DNA from: Methanosarcinales archaeon
Lineage (GTDB): Archaea > Halobacteriota > Methanosarcinia > Methanosarcinales > Methanogasteraceae
Assembly (NCBI GenBank): GCA_030640725.1
Contig: DAOWIV010000077.1
Coordinates: 1 to 9,117 of the forward strand
Direction: 5' to 3'
DNA: 9,117 bases
Position 1 is the stretch's first letter, and every line of letters begins with the position of its first letter. Both the position numbers and the translations under genes were made by a program. Below, one piece after another: positions 1 through 5,848 of the stretch. The notes under the pieces were generated by a model. The model did no database searches. It saw nothing but the letters and a program-made list of their open reading frames with translations, and was not told where the DNA came from.

Positions 1-170
1 GAGTTTTGCTGAAAGATTTAGGACGGTATGATGAAGCAGAAAAAGAGTACAGAGAAGCAATAAGGGCAAATCCAGATCATGCAGCAGCCCATTACAATCT
101 TGGAGTTTTGCTGAAAGATTTAGGACGGTATGATGAAGCAGAAAAAGAGTACAGAGAAGCAATAAGGGCA
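1..170 (+). repeat. 102-base tandem repeat encoding TPR units
   Basis: Bases 1-68 and 103-170 are identical and lie 102 bases apart, exactly one 34-residue TPR unit. The identity stops at base 69/171 (A against G), and the rest of the unit is diverged. Identity at the DNA level, not only in the protein, points to recent duplication or gene conversion between units. The array probably extends left of the window. Confidence 0.85.
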
Positions 171-336
171 GATCCAAGATCGGGCAAAGGCTCACGCAAT
201 TTTTGGCATCCTCTTTTTGATAACAGAAATGCCAGAAGAGGCAAAGATGGAATTTGAGATCACAAAGAAGTTATTCAGGAATCGGGGAAGAGGAGAGGAT
301 GTGAAGAAAGTGGAAGGGTTATTAGCAAATACTTGA
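1..336 (+). pseudogene. TPR-repeat protein, 3' part, frameshifted
   Basis: This is the end of a tetratricopeptide-repeat protein whose 5' part lies outside the window. Reading from base 3 gives TPR units of 34 residues (GVLLKDLGRYDEAEKEYREA and similar), the helix-turn-helix protein-interaction repeat. After ADPR the frame runs into junk and stops at 255-257. In the +1 frame from base 184 a convincing continuation appears (AKAHAIFGILFLITEMPEEA, then a charged helical tail ending VEGLLANT) and stops at 334-336. Removing the single C at 181 would give DPRWAKAHAIFG, a normal TPR helix, so one inserted base explains the break. Either the gene is newly inactivated or the base is a sequencing error. 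The AT- and purine-rich codon use (AGA, AAG, GAA, TTA) differs from the GC-richer trpA that follows. The protein's partner is unknown. The TPR assignment is secure; which of the two explanations holds is not. Confidence 0.75.
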
Positions 337-375
337 GAAAACAAGATGAACAAAGGCAATACAGATGGTCATCCC

Positions 376-1179
376 ATGAAAATCGAAGACAAATTCACTG
401 AACTAAAATCCCGCGACGAAGGCGCGCTCATCGCATACATCTGCGCTGGCGACCCGACGCCTGAGGCGACCGCAGAGATCGTGCATGCGCTGGTGGAGGG
501 CGGCGCGGATATCATCGAACTTGGTCTGCCGTTCTCAGATCCGATCGCTGATGGTCCCACGATTCAGGCATCGATCGAACGTGCGCTTGATTCTGGCATG
601 AACCCGGACATCTTCTTTGATCTCGCCAGATCGCTGGATGCTGATGTGGGCGCAGATGTCCCGTTCGTCGTGATGACGTACTACAACCTCATATTCAAGC
701 GCGGGCTTGAAAAGTTCGTTGCCGACTGCGTTGATAGCGGGATTACCGGCATCATCGTCCCCGATCTTCCGGTTGAGGAATCGGGCGATCTTGCCACGCA
801 TTGCAGGAGACATGGGGTTGACCTGATCTTTTTTATTGCGCCAACCACATACCCGGAGCGTATGCAGCTGATCGCGGAGAATGTTTCCGGGTTCATCTAC
901 CTCGTTGCAAGAACCGGTGTCACAGGGGCGAGGGGCGATGTTGCGGAATCGACGCTCTCCCTGATCGATAAGGTGCGCGGCACAACCCGCACGACTACGC
1001 CGCTTGCGGTCGGGTTTGGCATATCCACCGGGGATCAGGCATCTACCATCATCGGGGAGGGTGCTGATGGCGTGATCGTCGGTTCAGCGTTCGTGGATAT
1101 CATCGCGGACGGAAATGCGGTGCCAGAGCGCATCGAGGAGCTTGCGCGGGAGTTGAAGGCTGGTTGCTGTCACGGCTGA
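376..1179 (+). CDS. trpA: Tryptophan synthase alpha chain
   Basis: TrpA cleaves indole-3-glycerol phosphate to indole and glyceraldehyde 3-phosphate, the indole being channelled to TrpB; it is a cytoplasmic TIM-barrel enzyme. The sequence shows the family signature ELGLPFSDPIADGPTIQ with the two catalytic acids (Glu48 and Asp59, counted from the start used here). FIYLVARTGVTGAR is the active-site loop 6 region, and GFGIS and GSAFV are the phosphate-binding turns near the C-terminus. From base 376 the protein has 267 residues, the usual family length, and begins MKIEDKF, as archaeal TrpA proteins do. An in-frame ATG at 346 would add ten polar residues with no ribosome binding site before it, so it is less likely. 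No trpB or other trp gene adjoins: a TPR gene lies upstream and the ribosomal operon downstream, so this is a trpA apart from a visible trp operon. No residue expected of the family is missing. Confidence 0.96.
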   Translation: MKIEDKFTELKSRDEGALIAYICAGDPTPEATAEIVHALVEGGADIIELGLPFSDPIADGPTIQASIERALDSGMNPDIFFDLARSLDADVGADVPFVVMTYYNLIFKRGLEKFVADCVDSGITGIIVPDLPVEESGDLATHCRRHGVDLIFFIAPTTYPERMQLIAENVSGFIYLVARTGVTGARGDVAESTLSLIDKVRGTTRTTTPLAVGFGISTGDQASTIIGEGADGVIVGSAFVDIIADGNAVPERIEELARELKAGCCHG

Positions 1180-1227
1180 CCACACCCCCGAAAAACCGAT
1201 ACATTAAAGTTCGATCCGATCAGTGTA

Positions 1228-1277
1228 TTATAATTCATCCGTAGCAGACAAAACATGTCGTTACGACTACGGTGGTG
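1228..1277 (+). promoter_or_regulatory. Promoter and ribosome binding site of the L1-L10-L12 operon
   Basis: In the 106-base gap after trpA, TTATAAT at 1228-1234 fits an archaeal TATA box. Transcription would then begin about 22-27 bases downstream, near 1253-1258, leaving a leader of about 30 bases. GGTGGTG at 1271-1277, eight bases before the ATG, matches the archaeal anti-Shine-Dalgarno sequence. A small hairpin (GTCG 1257-1260 with CGAC 1264-1267) precedes it. CCGTAG 1239-1244 could also pair with CTACGG 1267-1272 and cover the first bases of the binding site, but only if transcription starts further upstream than the TATA box predicts. Confidence 0.5.
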
Positions 1278-1285
1278 CGTGATTC

Positions 1286-1924
1286 ATGGACGAACAAACA
1301 ATAAACGCCGTTAACACAATACTGGACGAATCTCCACACAGGGGCTTTGAAGAAGGTGTGGAACTGGCGATCAACCTGAAGAATATCGATCTGAGCCAGC
1401 CGCGTTTTCGGGTGGACGAAGAGATCATTCTTCCGCATGGTCTTGGCAGACCGATCTCGGTTGCGGTCTTTGCGCGTGGCGAGACCGCGATTGTGGCAGA
1501 TAAGGCGGGTGCCGACTTAGTCATCGACCCGGATTTGATCGATGAGTACGGCGATGATAAAAACAAGGCAAGGGGTCTTGCAAATGCACACGACTTTTTC
1601 ATCGCGGAGACTGCGTACATGCCAGCCATAGGAAAGAAGCTCGGCGCGATTCTCGGTCCCCGGGGCAAGATGCCAGAGCCACTGACGCCTGATAAGGATA
1701 TTGCCCAGGTCATCAACAAGATACGGAACAGCATAAGAGTCAGGTCCAAGGACCGGAAGACGTTCCATGCGCCGGTCGGGCGGCGGAATATGCCAGCCGA
1801 CGAGCTTGCCGAAAATATCGAGGCAGTGATCATCAGACTCGAAGATGTGCTGGATAAGGGTGCGCAGAACATTCGGTCCGTCTATGTGACGACGACGATG
1901 GGTAAATCTGCGAAAGTGAGGTGA
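1286..1924 (+). CDS. rpl1: Large-subunit ribosomal protein L1 (uL1)
   Basis: L1 binds 23S rRNA to form the mobile L1 stalk at the tRNA exit site. In methanogens such as Methanococcus vannielii it also represses translation of its own L1-L10-L12 mRNA (known for the family). The 212 residues are the archaeal length. The hallmark segment MPAIGKKLGAILGPRGKMPEP begins at residue 112 and is followed by the second half of domain I with RSKDRKTFHAPVGRRNM. The ATG at 1286 is fixed by the GGTGGTG site eight bases upstream. The stop codon TGA (1922-1924) lies inside the GAGGTGA ribosome binding site of rpl10, so the two genes are tightly linked. No rpl11 lies in front, as in M. vannielii, whereas many other archaea have L11 first. 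Confidence 0.97.
   Translation: MDEQTINAVNTILDESPHRGFEEGVELAINLKNIDLSQPRFRVDEEIILPHGLGRPISVAVFARGETAIVADKAGADLVIDPDLIDEYGDDKNKARGLANAHDFFIAETAYMPAIGKKLGAILGPRGKMPEPLTPDKDIAQVINKIRNSIRVRSKDRKTFHAPVGRRNMPADELAENIEAVIIRLEDVLDKGAQNIRSVYVTTTMGKSAKVR
1333..1362 (+). promoter_or_regulatory. Hairpin inside rpl1, candidate L1 autoregulatory site
   Basis: TCCACAC (1333-1339) pairs perfectly with GTGTGGA (1356-1362), a 7-bp stem around a 16-base purine-rich loop, starting 47 bases after the ATG. In Methanococcus vannielii the L1 repressor binds a structured site inside the start of its own gene, so the place is right. However, I cannot draw the second helix and the asymmetric internal loop of known L1 targets convincingly, so this may be chance. 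Confidence 0.25.
1918..1924 (+). promoter_or_regulatory. rpl10 ribosome binding site overlapping the rpl1 stop
   Basis: GAGGTGA sits six bases before the ATG at 1931 and contains the TGA stop of rpl1. This favours 1931 over the in-frame ATG at 1940 and suggests translational coupling. Confidence 0.8.
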
Positions 1925-1930
1925 GTTGTT

Positions 1931-2989
1931 ATGGATACAATGACAGAACACCGCACGGCGCAGATTCCACAGTGGAAGATCGACGAGATCGAGAATATCA
2001 AGCAACTGGTAGGCAAGTATCCGGTGATGGGAATCGTGGGAATCCGCGACATACCGGCAAAGCAGTTACAGGAGATGCGCCGAAGTCTGAAAGGCATCGC
2101 AAAACTCCACATCTATAGAAATAGTCTCCTGCACCGTGCATTAGATCAGTGCGATGACACCATCAGCGCGATGGGGGCGCACATCAACGATCAAACCGCA
2201 CTCATCTTCACAGACTTAAACCCGTTCAAACTATTCAAGCTGCTTGAGGCAAGCAAGACGAGTGCTCCGATCAAAGCAGGCGCATCCGCACCCGAAGATA
2301 TCGTGGTAGAAGCAGGTCCGACCTCATTTGCCCCGGGACCGGTCATAGGTGATCTGCAGAGCGCGGGCATACCAGCCAAGATCGATAAGGGCAAGGTCGT
2401 GATCAAGGAGACGAAGGTGGTTGCACATGCAGGCGAGCCGGTGTCACGAGCGCTCTCTGAGATGCTCACGCGTCTTGAGATCTATCCGATGGTCGTCGGT
2501 CTTGATCTCCGTGCCGTTTATGATGCGGGTACGGTGCTTGAGGCAGGCGTTCTGGATATCGATGAGGCTGAGTATGCGGACAATCTTGCAATAGCTGCCA
2601 CATGCGCATTCAATCTTGCCATTGGTATTACGTACCCATCGAATGCAACGATCATGACGCTGCTTTCGCAGGCATCAGCCGGTGCAAGGAACCTTGGTAT
2701 AAATTCTGCCATACCAGAGCCTGCTCTCGTCGATACGCTGCTTCAGGTGGCGCAGTCGAAGGCGACCTCGCTTGCATGTAGCATCGACGACCCCGCTGCG
2801 CTGGGAGATGCTCTGCAGGCTTTGCTCCCGCAAAAAGCAGCCGCAGAGGAAGCGGTTTCTGCGGCAGGCGAAACCGAAGAGAAAGCGGAAGATGCAGCTG
2901 GAGACGACTTGCAGGAAGCGGCAGAAGAAGAGTCAGCGGAAGAGAAAGAAGAGGAAGCGGCAGAAGGGCTTGGTCTTCTATTCGGATGA
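1931..2989 (+). CDS. rpl10: Large-subunit ribosomal protein L10 (uL10, P0)
   Basis: L10 forms the base of the ribosomal P-stalk; its C-terminal helices carry L12 dimers that recruit translational GTPases. The 352-residue protein has the N-terminal rRNA-binding domain (WKIDEIENIKQLVGKYPVMG and on), the archaeal/eukaryotic insertion domain in the middle (PGPVIGDLQSAGIPAKIDKG), a helical L12-binding region and an acidic, alanine- and glutamate-rich hinge ending EGLGLLFG. That last motif, shared with L12, is the factor-binding tail of archaeal stalk proteins. The ATG at 1931 has GAGGTGA six bases upstream; a second ATG three codons later is poorly spaced. Fifty bases separate it from rpl12. The repetitive GC-rich hinge gives rise to long open frames on the opposite strand that are not genes. 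Confidence 0.97.
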   Translation: MDTMTEHRTAQIPQWKIDEIENIKQLVGKYPVMGIVGIRDIPAKQLQEMRRSLKGIAKLHIYRNSLLHRALDQCDDTISAMGAHINDQTALIFTDLNPFKLFKLLEASKTSAPIKAGASAPEDIVVEAGPTSFAPGPVIGDLQSAGIPAKIDKGKVVIKETKVVAHAGEPVSRALSEMLTRLEIYPMVVGLDLRAVYDAGTVLEAGVLDIDEAEYADNLAIAATCAFNLAIGITYPSNATIMTLLSQASAGARNLGINSAIPEPALVDTLLQVAQSKATSLACSIDDPAALGDALQALLPQKAAAEEAVSAAGETEEKAEDAAGDDLQEAAEEESAEEKEEEAAEGLGLLFG

Positions 2990-3025
2990 CCCGACAAAGA
3001 ACGATAAACGAATAATCAATCATTA

Positions 3026-3032
3026 GAGGTGA
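3026..3032 (+). promoter_or_regulatory. rpl12 ribosome binding site
   Basis: GAGGTGA lies seven bases before the ATG at 3040. It is the same heptamer as in front of rpl10, so both stalk genes have near-ideal sites, as expected for L12, which is needed in several copies per ribosome. Confidence 0.8.
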
Positions 3033-3039
3033 ACTAAAT

Positions 3040-3366
3040 ATGGAATATATATACGCAGCATTGATACTGCACAACGCAGAGAAGGATGTAACCGAACAGG
3101 GAATTACCAGTGTACTCGATGCAGCAGGTGTCGATGTGGATGAAGCAAGGGTGAAAGCACTTGTTGCAGCGCTTGATGGCGTTGACATAGAGAGTGCGAT
3201 CTCACAGGCGGCGGTAGCACCTGTTGCGGCTCCAGCAGGAGCGGCAGAGGCTGCACCGGCAGCAGAGGCAGCGCCAGCTGAAGAGGCAGAAGAAGAGAAG
3301 AAGGAAGAGAAGAAGGAAGAGGAAGAAGAGGCAGGAATGGCAGGTCTTGGAGCACTGTTCGGATAA
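3040..3366 (+). CDS. rpl12: Ribosomal stalk protein L12 (P1 type)
   Basis: This is the archaeal P1-type L12, the acidic stalk protein that binds L10 as dimers and contacts elongation factors through its tail. The 108 residues show the N-terminal dimerisation and L10-binding domain (MEYIYAALILHNAEKDVTEQ, then GVDVDEARVKALVAAL), an alanine- and proline-rich flexible hinge, a highly charged Glu/Lys run, and the conserved end GMAGLGALFG. It is unrelated in fold to bacterial L7/L12, which supports an archaeal source. Length and ending are typical. It is the last ribosomal gene of the operon; the M42 peptidase start follows after eight bases, so read-through into that gene is likely. Confidence 0.97.
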   Translation: MEYIYAALILHNAEKDVTEQGITSVLDAAGVDVDEARVKALVAALDGVDIESAISQAAVAPVAAPAGAAEAAPAAEAAPAEEAEEEKKEEKKEEEEEAGMAGLGALFG

Positions 3367-3374
3367 CCCTATAC

Positions 3375-4427
3375 ATGCGAGACTTATTGCAGAGATTATC
3401 AGACGCACACGGAATCTCCGGATACGAGGGCAGCGTTCGTGCGATTGTTGAGCAGGAACTTGCCCCCTACGGAGACCTGCGGGTAGACGCGCCGGGCAAC
3501 CTGATATTCACAAAGAAAGGTACGAAGGGTGACGCAAGCCCCGGCGTTATGCTCGCCGCGCATCTCGATGAGATCGGGCTTGCAGTAAAGCACATCGATG
3601 ACGAAGGCTTTCTCAGGTTCGTGAAGGTCGGCGGGTGGTTTGATCCGACCTTACTCAACCAGAGGGTGATTGTTCACTCGGAAAAGCCATGCGTCGGCGT
3701 GATCGGGTCAAAACCTCCGCACGTCATGAAAGAGGCGGACAGAAAGAAGCCGGTGGACTCAAAAGACATGTTCGTCGATGTCGGCGCATCGTCAGCAGAC
3801 GATGCAGCAGATATGGGAATCGAGGTCGGAACAGCGATCTCGATCGACCGCAACTTCACTCCGCTTGCAAACGACAGGATCACCGGAAAAGCCCTCGATA
3901 ACCGCGCCGGTGTTGCGCTCCTCGTGGAGGCGATGAAACGGATCAGCAAGAGCGATATCGGATCGACAATATATGCAGTCTTCACGGTTCAGGAGGAGGT
4001 CGGGCTTAAAGGAGCAAAGACCTCTGCATTCGGGCTGAACCCTGCCGTTGCGATTGCGCTTGACGTCTGCGTCGCAGGCGACCATCCCGGCATCACCAAA
4101 ACAGACTCCGCGATGGCGGTCGGGAAGGGTGCGGTCATAACAGTGATGGACGCAGGCGGAAGAGGTGTGATCACACACCCATCGGTGCTCAAGTGGCTGC
4201 GCGAGACTGCTGATGAGAACAAGATCCCATACCAGCTCGACGTCTCGGACGGCGGCACAACCGATGCAACAGCGATCAGCCTGACCCGCGAGGGAATCCC
4301 GTCAGGGGTTCTTTCGATGGCGACGCGCTACATTCACTCACCAGTCGAGGTGCTCTCGCTTGATGACATGACGGCGTGTGCTGACCTGATCGTTCATGCA
4401 GTTGGTACGGCAGAAAAGTGGTTCTGA
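3375..4427 (+). CDS. M42-family metalloaminopeptidase (TET-type), often mislabelled endoglucanase
   Basis: M42 enzymes are cytoplasmic, two-metal aminopeptidases that assemble into dodecameric tetrahedral (TET) particles in archaea and trim short peptides. All expected ligands are visible: His63 and Asp65 in AAHLDEIG, the bridging Asp175 in ALDNRAG, the catalytic base Glu207 and ligand Glu208 in VQEEVG, Asp230 in ALDV, and His321 in RYIHSPVE. The 350 residues match the family. The N-terminus RDLLQRLSDAHGISGYEG is also standard, which supports the ATG at 3375 although no good ribosome binding site precedes it. It starts eight bases after rpl12 and is probably transcribed from the ribosomal promoter, so the link with protein turnover may be regulatory rather than functional. 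Substrate preference (leucine, glutamate or lysine type) cannot be read from the sequence. Confidence 0.94.
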   Translation: MRDLLQRLSDAHGISGYEGSVRAIVEQELAPYGDLRVDAPGNLIFTKKGTKGDASPGVMLAAHLDEIGLAVKHIDDEGFLRFVKVGGWFDPTLLNQRVIVHSEKPCVGVIGSKPPHVMKEADRKKPVDSKDMFVDVGASSADDAADMGIEVGTAISIDRNFTPLANDRITGKALDNRAGVALLVEAMKRISKSDIGSTIYAVFTVQEEVGLKGAKTSAFGLNPAVAIALDVCVAGDHPGITKTDSAMAVGKGAVITVMDAGGRGVITHPSVLKWLRETADENKIPYQLDVSDGGTTDATAISLTREGIPSGVLSMATRYIHSPVEVLSLDDMTACADLIVHAVGTAEKWF

Positions 4428-4537
4428 GTCATCAGGACCACTGTGAAGCGCCGATGATGACAATCGCGACTGAAACGGTGATGAACCCTATGAGACCTGA
4501 GGCGCTTGATCTGCGTTGACTGATGCGCTTTTGGAAA

Positions 4538-4597
4538 GAGTGGTTGGTTACTTATTTTTCTGAAAATACTGGTATTGCAACCACTCCTCTATTTTTG
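4538..4597 (+). terminator. Candidate terminator after the ribosomal/M42 operon
   Basis: GAGTGGTTG (4538-4546) pairs perfectly over 9 bp with CAACCACTC (4578-4586). Inside the loop TATTTT (4553-4558) pairs with AAAATA (4563-4568) around a TCTG tetraloop. The outer arm is followed at once by CTCTATTTTT, and another T-run lies in the loop at 4555-4559. Archaeal termination depends mainly on T-tracts, so this is a reasonable 3' end for the transcript that includes the M42 gene, about 110-170 bases after its stop. The nested structure could equally belong to a small RNA. Confidence 0.4.
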
Positions 4598-4686
4598 CCA
4601 GACGCTTGAAAATTCGGGCGGTGTCCTCCCTGATTTCGTGACATGCCGGAAAACACCGGGCATGCGCCACCTGCACAATCGACATC

Positions 4687-4693
4687 TTTAAAT
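4687..4693 (+). promoter_or_regulatory. TATA box for tRNA-Leu and probably the radical SAM gene
   Basis: TTTAAAT at 4687-4693 is a good archaeal TATA element. A start about 25 bases downstream would give a tRNA precursor with a leader of about 20 bases. No separate promoter of this quality is seen between the tRNA and the radical SAM gene. Confidence 0.5.
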
Positions 4694-4736
4694 GTGGTTT
4701 GTGCAAAAAGATGGTTGTTCTCACCCTATCACAGAA

Positions 4737-4819
4737 GCGGGGGTAGCCAAGCGGTCAACGGCGACAGACTCAAGATCTGTTCTCGAAGGAGTTCATGGGT
4801 TCGAATCCCCTCCCCCGCA
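4737..4819 (+). tRNA. tRNA-Leu, anticodon CAA
   Basis: The 83-base gene folds into a class II cloverleaf. The acceptor stem GCGGGGG (4737-4743) pairs perfectly with CCCCCGC (4812-4818), and the discriminator base is A, as in leucine tRNAs. The D arm is GCCAAGCGGTCAACGGC. The anticodon stem ACAGA/TCTGT encloses loop CTCAAGA, giving anticodon CAA, which reads UUG codons. A short variable arm (CTC/GAG stem) follows, and then a T arm with loop TTCGAAT and one T-C mismatch in its stem. No intron is seen and CCA is not encoded. T-runs at 4820-4823 and 4829-4833 directly after the gene could end or pause transcription, but they also lie in the leader of the next gene. Confidence 0.96.
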
Positions 4820-4835
4820 TTTTCCGTATTTTTAT

Positions 4836-4840
4836 GGTGA
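4836..4840 (+). promoter_or_regulatory. Ribosome binding site deciding the radical SAM start
   Basis: GGTGA at 4836-4840 is five bases before the ATG at 4846. The earlier in-frame ATGs are worse: 4834 has only a T-run before it, and 4795 lies within the tRNA gene. Confidence 0.6.
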
Positions 4841-4845
4841 TTGCT

Positions 4846-5814
4846 ATGACATTCTCGCCGGTGCTGGCATCAAAAGCCCTGTGGCAGCTCAGGGTCAGGA
4901 AAAGACCCTTTGTCCTGTCGCATGGGATCAATGCAAGATGTAATCTGCAATGCAAGTTCTGTGAGTACTGGAAAGAGGAAGGGGATGAGATGAGCACCGA
5001 AGAAGTGTTCAGTCTCCTTGACGAAGCCAGATCGTTTGGAATAATGATCTATAATGCATGGACCGCTGAACCACTCATGCGAAAAGACCTACCCGAGATT
5101 TTAAGGCACGCTCACGACATCGGGATGATAACCTCACTCATAACCAACGGAAAACTCCTGAAAAAGAGAATTCATGATCTGTCTGACCTTGATTACCTGT
5201 CGATCTCTGTTGATGGCATAAAAACATTCAAAGAGATACGAGGAATCGATTTTGATGATGTGCTGGACGGGATAAAGGAAGCAAAACACGAAGGTCACAG
5301 CATTCTCATGAATTGTGTCATCAGCAGAAAGAATCAGGACGAACTCACTGAACTGGTCTACCTGGCACGCGATCTGGGTGTATCTATCTCGTTTGAACCG
5401 ATCCACGAATTCAGCGGGATTGGTGATGATGTGTGGGATGAACTCGGGATCCGGGATATGGCAGCCTACAAAAGGGCGGTCGATCAGATCATCGAACTTA
5501 AGCGAGATAAATTCCCGATCATCAATTCCCTGACGTATCTCCGGATGGTAAAGGAGTTGAAACCGACTTTCAGATGTCACGCCAGCGATATTGTCCTCCA
5601 CGTCACCGCGGATGGAAGGATCGAGAATTGCCGGGTGAAGAAGGTTCATCTGGGCGATGTTGGCGATGGGATTGCGAACGTCTGGAAATCATCAGAAGCA
5701 ACACGAAAAAGAGTGGCAAATGAGTGTGAGGGCTGTCTGTTCTTTGGATATGTTGAGAACAGCCTGTTATACGATTTTAAGCCAGAGGTGATGGCGCATT
5801 ACGAGTGGATGTGA
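4846..5814 (+). CDS. Radical SAM protein with twitch/SPASM-like tail, substrate unknown
   Basis: The protein has 322 residues. RCNLQCKFC (Cys32, Cys36, Cys39) is the CxxxCxxC motif that binds the radical SAM 4Fe-4S cluster, placed near the N-terminus after a basic stretch. A partial TIM barrel with ITNGKLL and YLSISVDGIK strands follows. The C-terminal part carries Cys244-X12-Gly-X4-Cys262, then Cys294-X2-Cys297, the spacing of a twitch (short SPASM) domain holding one auxiliary iron-sulphur cluster. Such enzymes modify peptides, cofactors or sugars, or act as dehydrogenases; nothing here shows the substrate, and no precursor-peptide gene adjoins. The start is taken at 4846 because of GGTGA five bases upstream. 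The gene lies 26 bases after tRNA-Leu on the same strand and ends 34 bases from the end of truD, which converges on it. The domain call is secure; the function is unknown. Confidence 0.88.
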   Translation: MTFSPVLASKALWQLRVRKRPFVLSHGINARCNLQCKFCEYWKEEGDEMSTEEVFSLLDEARSFGIMIYNAWTAEPLMRKDLPEILRHAHDIGMITSLITNGKLLKKRIHDLSDLDYLSISVDGIKTFKEIRGIDFDDVLDGIKEAKHEGHSILMNCVISRKNQDELTELVYLARDLGVSISFEPIHEFSGIGDDVWDELGIRDMAAYKRAVDQIIELKRDKFPIINSLTYLRMVKELKPTFRCHASDIVLHVTADGRIENCRVKKVHLGDVGDGIANVWKSSEATRKRVANECEGCLFFGYVENSLLYDFKPEVMAHYEWM

Positions 5815-5848
5815 TAATCTTCCACCATCCTCTTCCTAATCCTCACCC

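Larger units (their letters stand above)
4428..4736. other. Intergenic region with inverted repeats and a doubtful minus-strand small frame
   Basis: No confident gene is seen here. The region holds nested inverted repeats at 4538-4586, a second one at 4642-4664 (CATGCC pairing with GGCATG, with GG/CC inside and one bulged base), and the tRNA promoter at about 4687. On the minus strand a 45-codon frame runs from ATG at 4685 to TAA at 4548 and would encode a charged amphipathic helix (EIREDTARIFKRLAKIEEWL). From 4551 to 4432 another minus frame encodes a clear membrane segment (SGLIGFITVSVAIVIIGA) but has no start codon. A one-base shift at 4551 would join them into a peptide of about 84 residues. 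The ATG has no ribosome binding site and abuts the tRNA TATA box, so I do not call a gene. Confidence 0.4.

Noticed and set aside
1..204. Repeat at the left edge considered as a CRISPR or mobile-element repeat
   Set aside because: The period is exactly 34 codons and each unit encodes a TPR motif, so it is coding.
346..375. trpA starting at ATG 346
   Set aside because: It adds ten polar residues with no family counterpart and no ribosome binding site. It cannot be fully excluded.
1267..1872. 201-residue open frame on the minus strand across rpl1
   Set aside because: It is antisense to a certain ribosomal gene, serine- and proline-rich with no recognisable domain; a codon-bias shadow.
2652..3188. 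178-residue minus-strand frame across the rpl10/rpl12 junction
   Set aside because: It arises from the Ala/Glu-rich hinge codons read in reverse, giving leucine- and serine-rich low complexity.
4795..4845. Radical SAM gene starting at ATG 4795 or 4834
   Set aside because: 4795 lies in the tRNA T arm, and 4834 has no ribosome binding site. 4846 has GGTGA at good spacing and a normal N-terminus.
5815..5848. Possible terminator or small gene between radical SAM and truD
   Set aside because: It is only 34 pyrimidine-rich bases, with no stem and no start codon in context.
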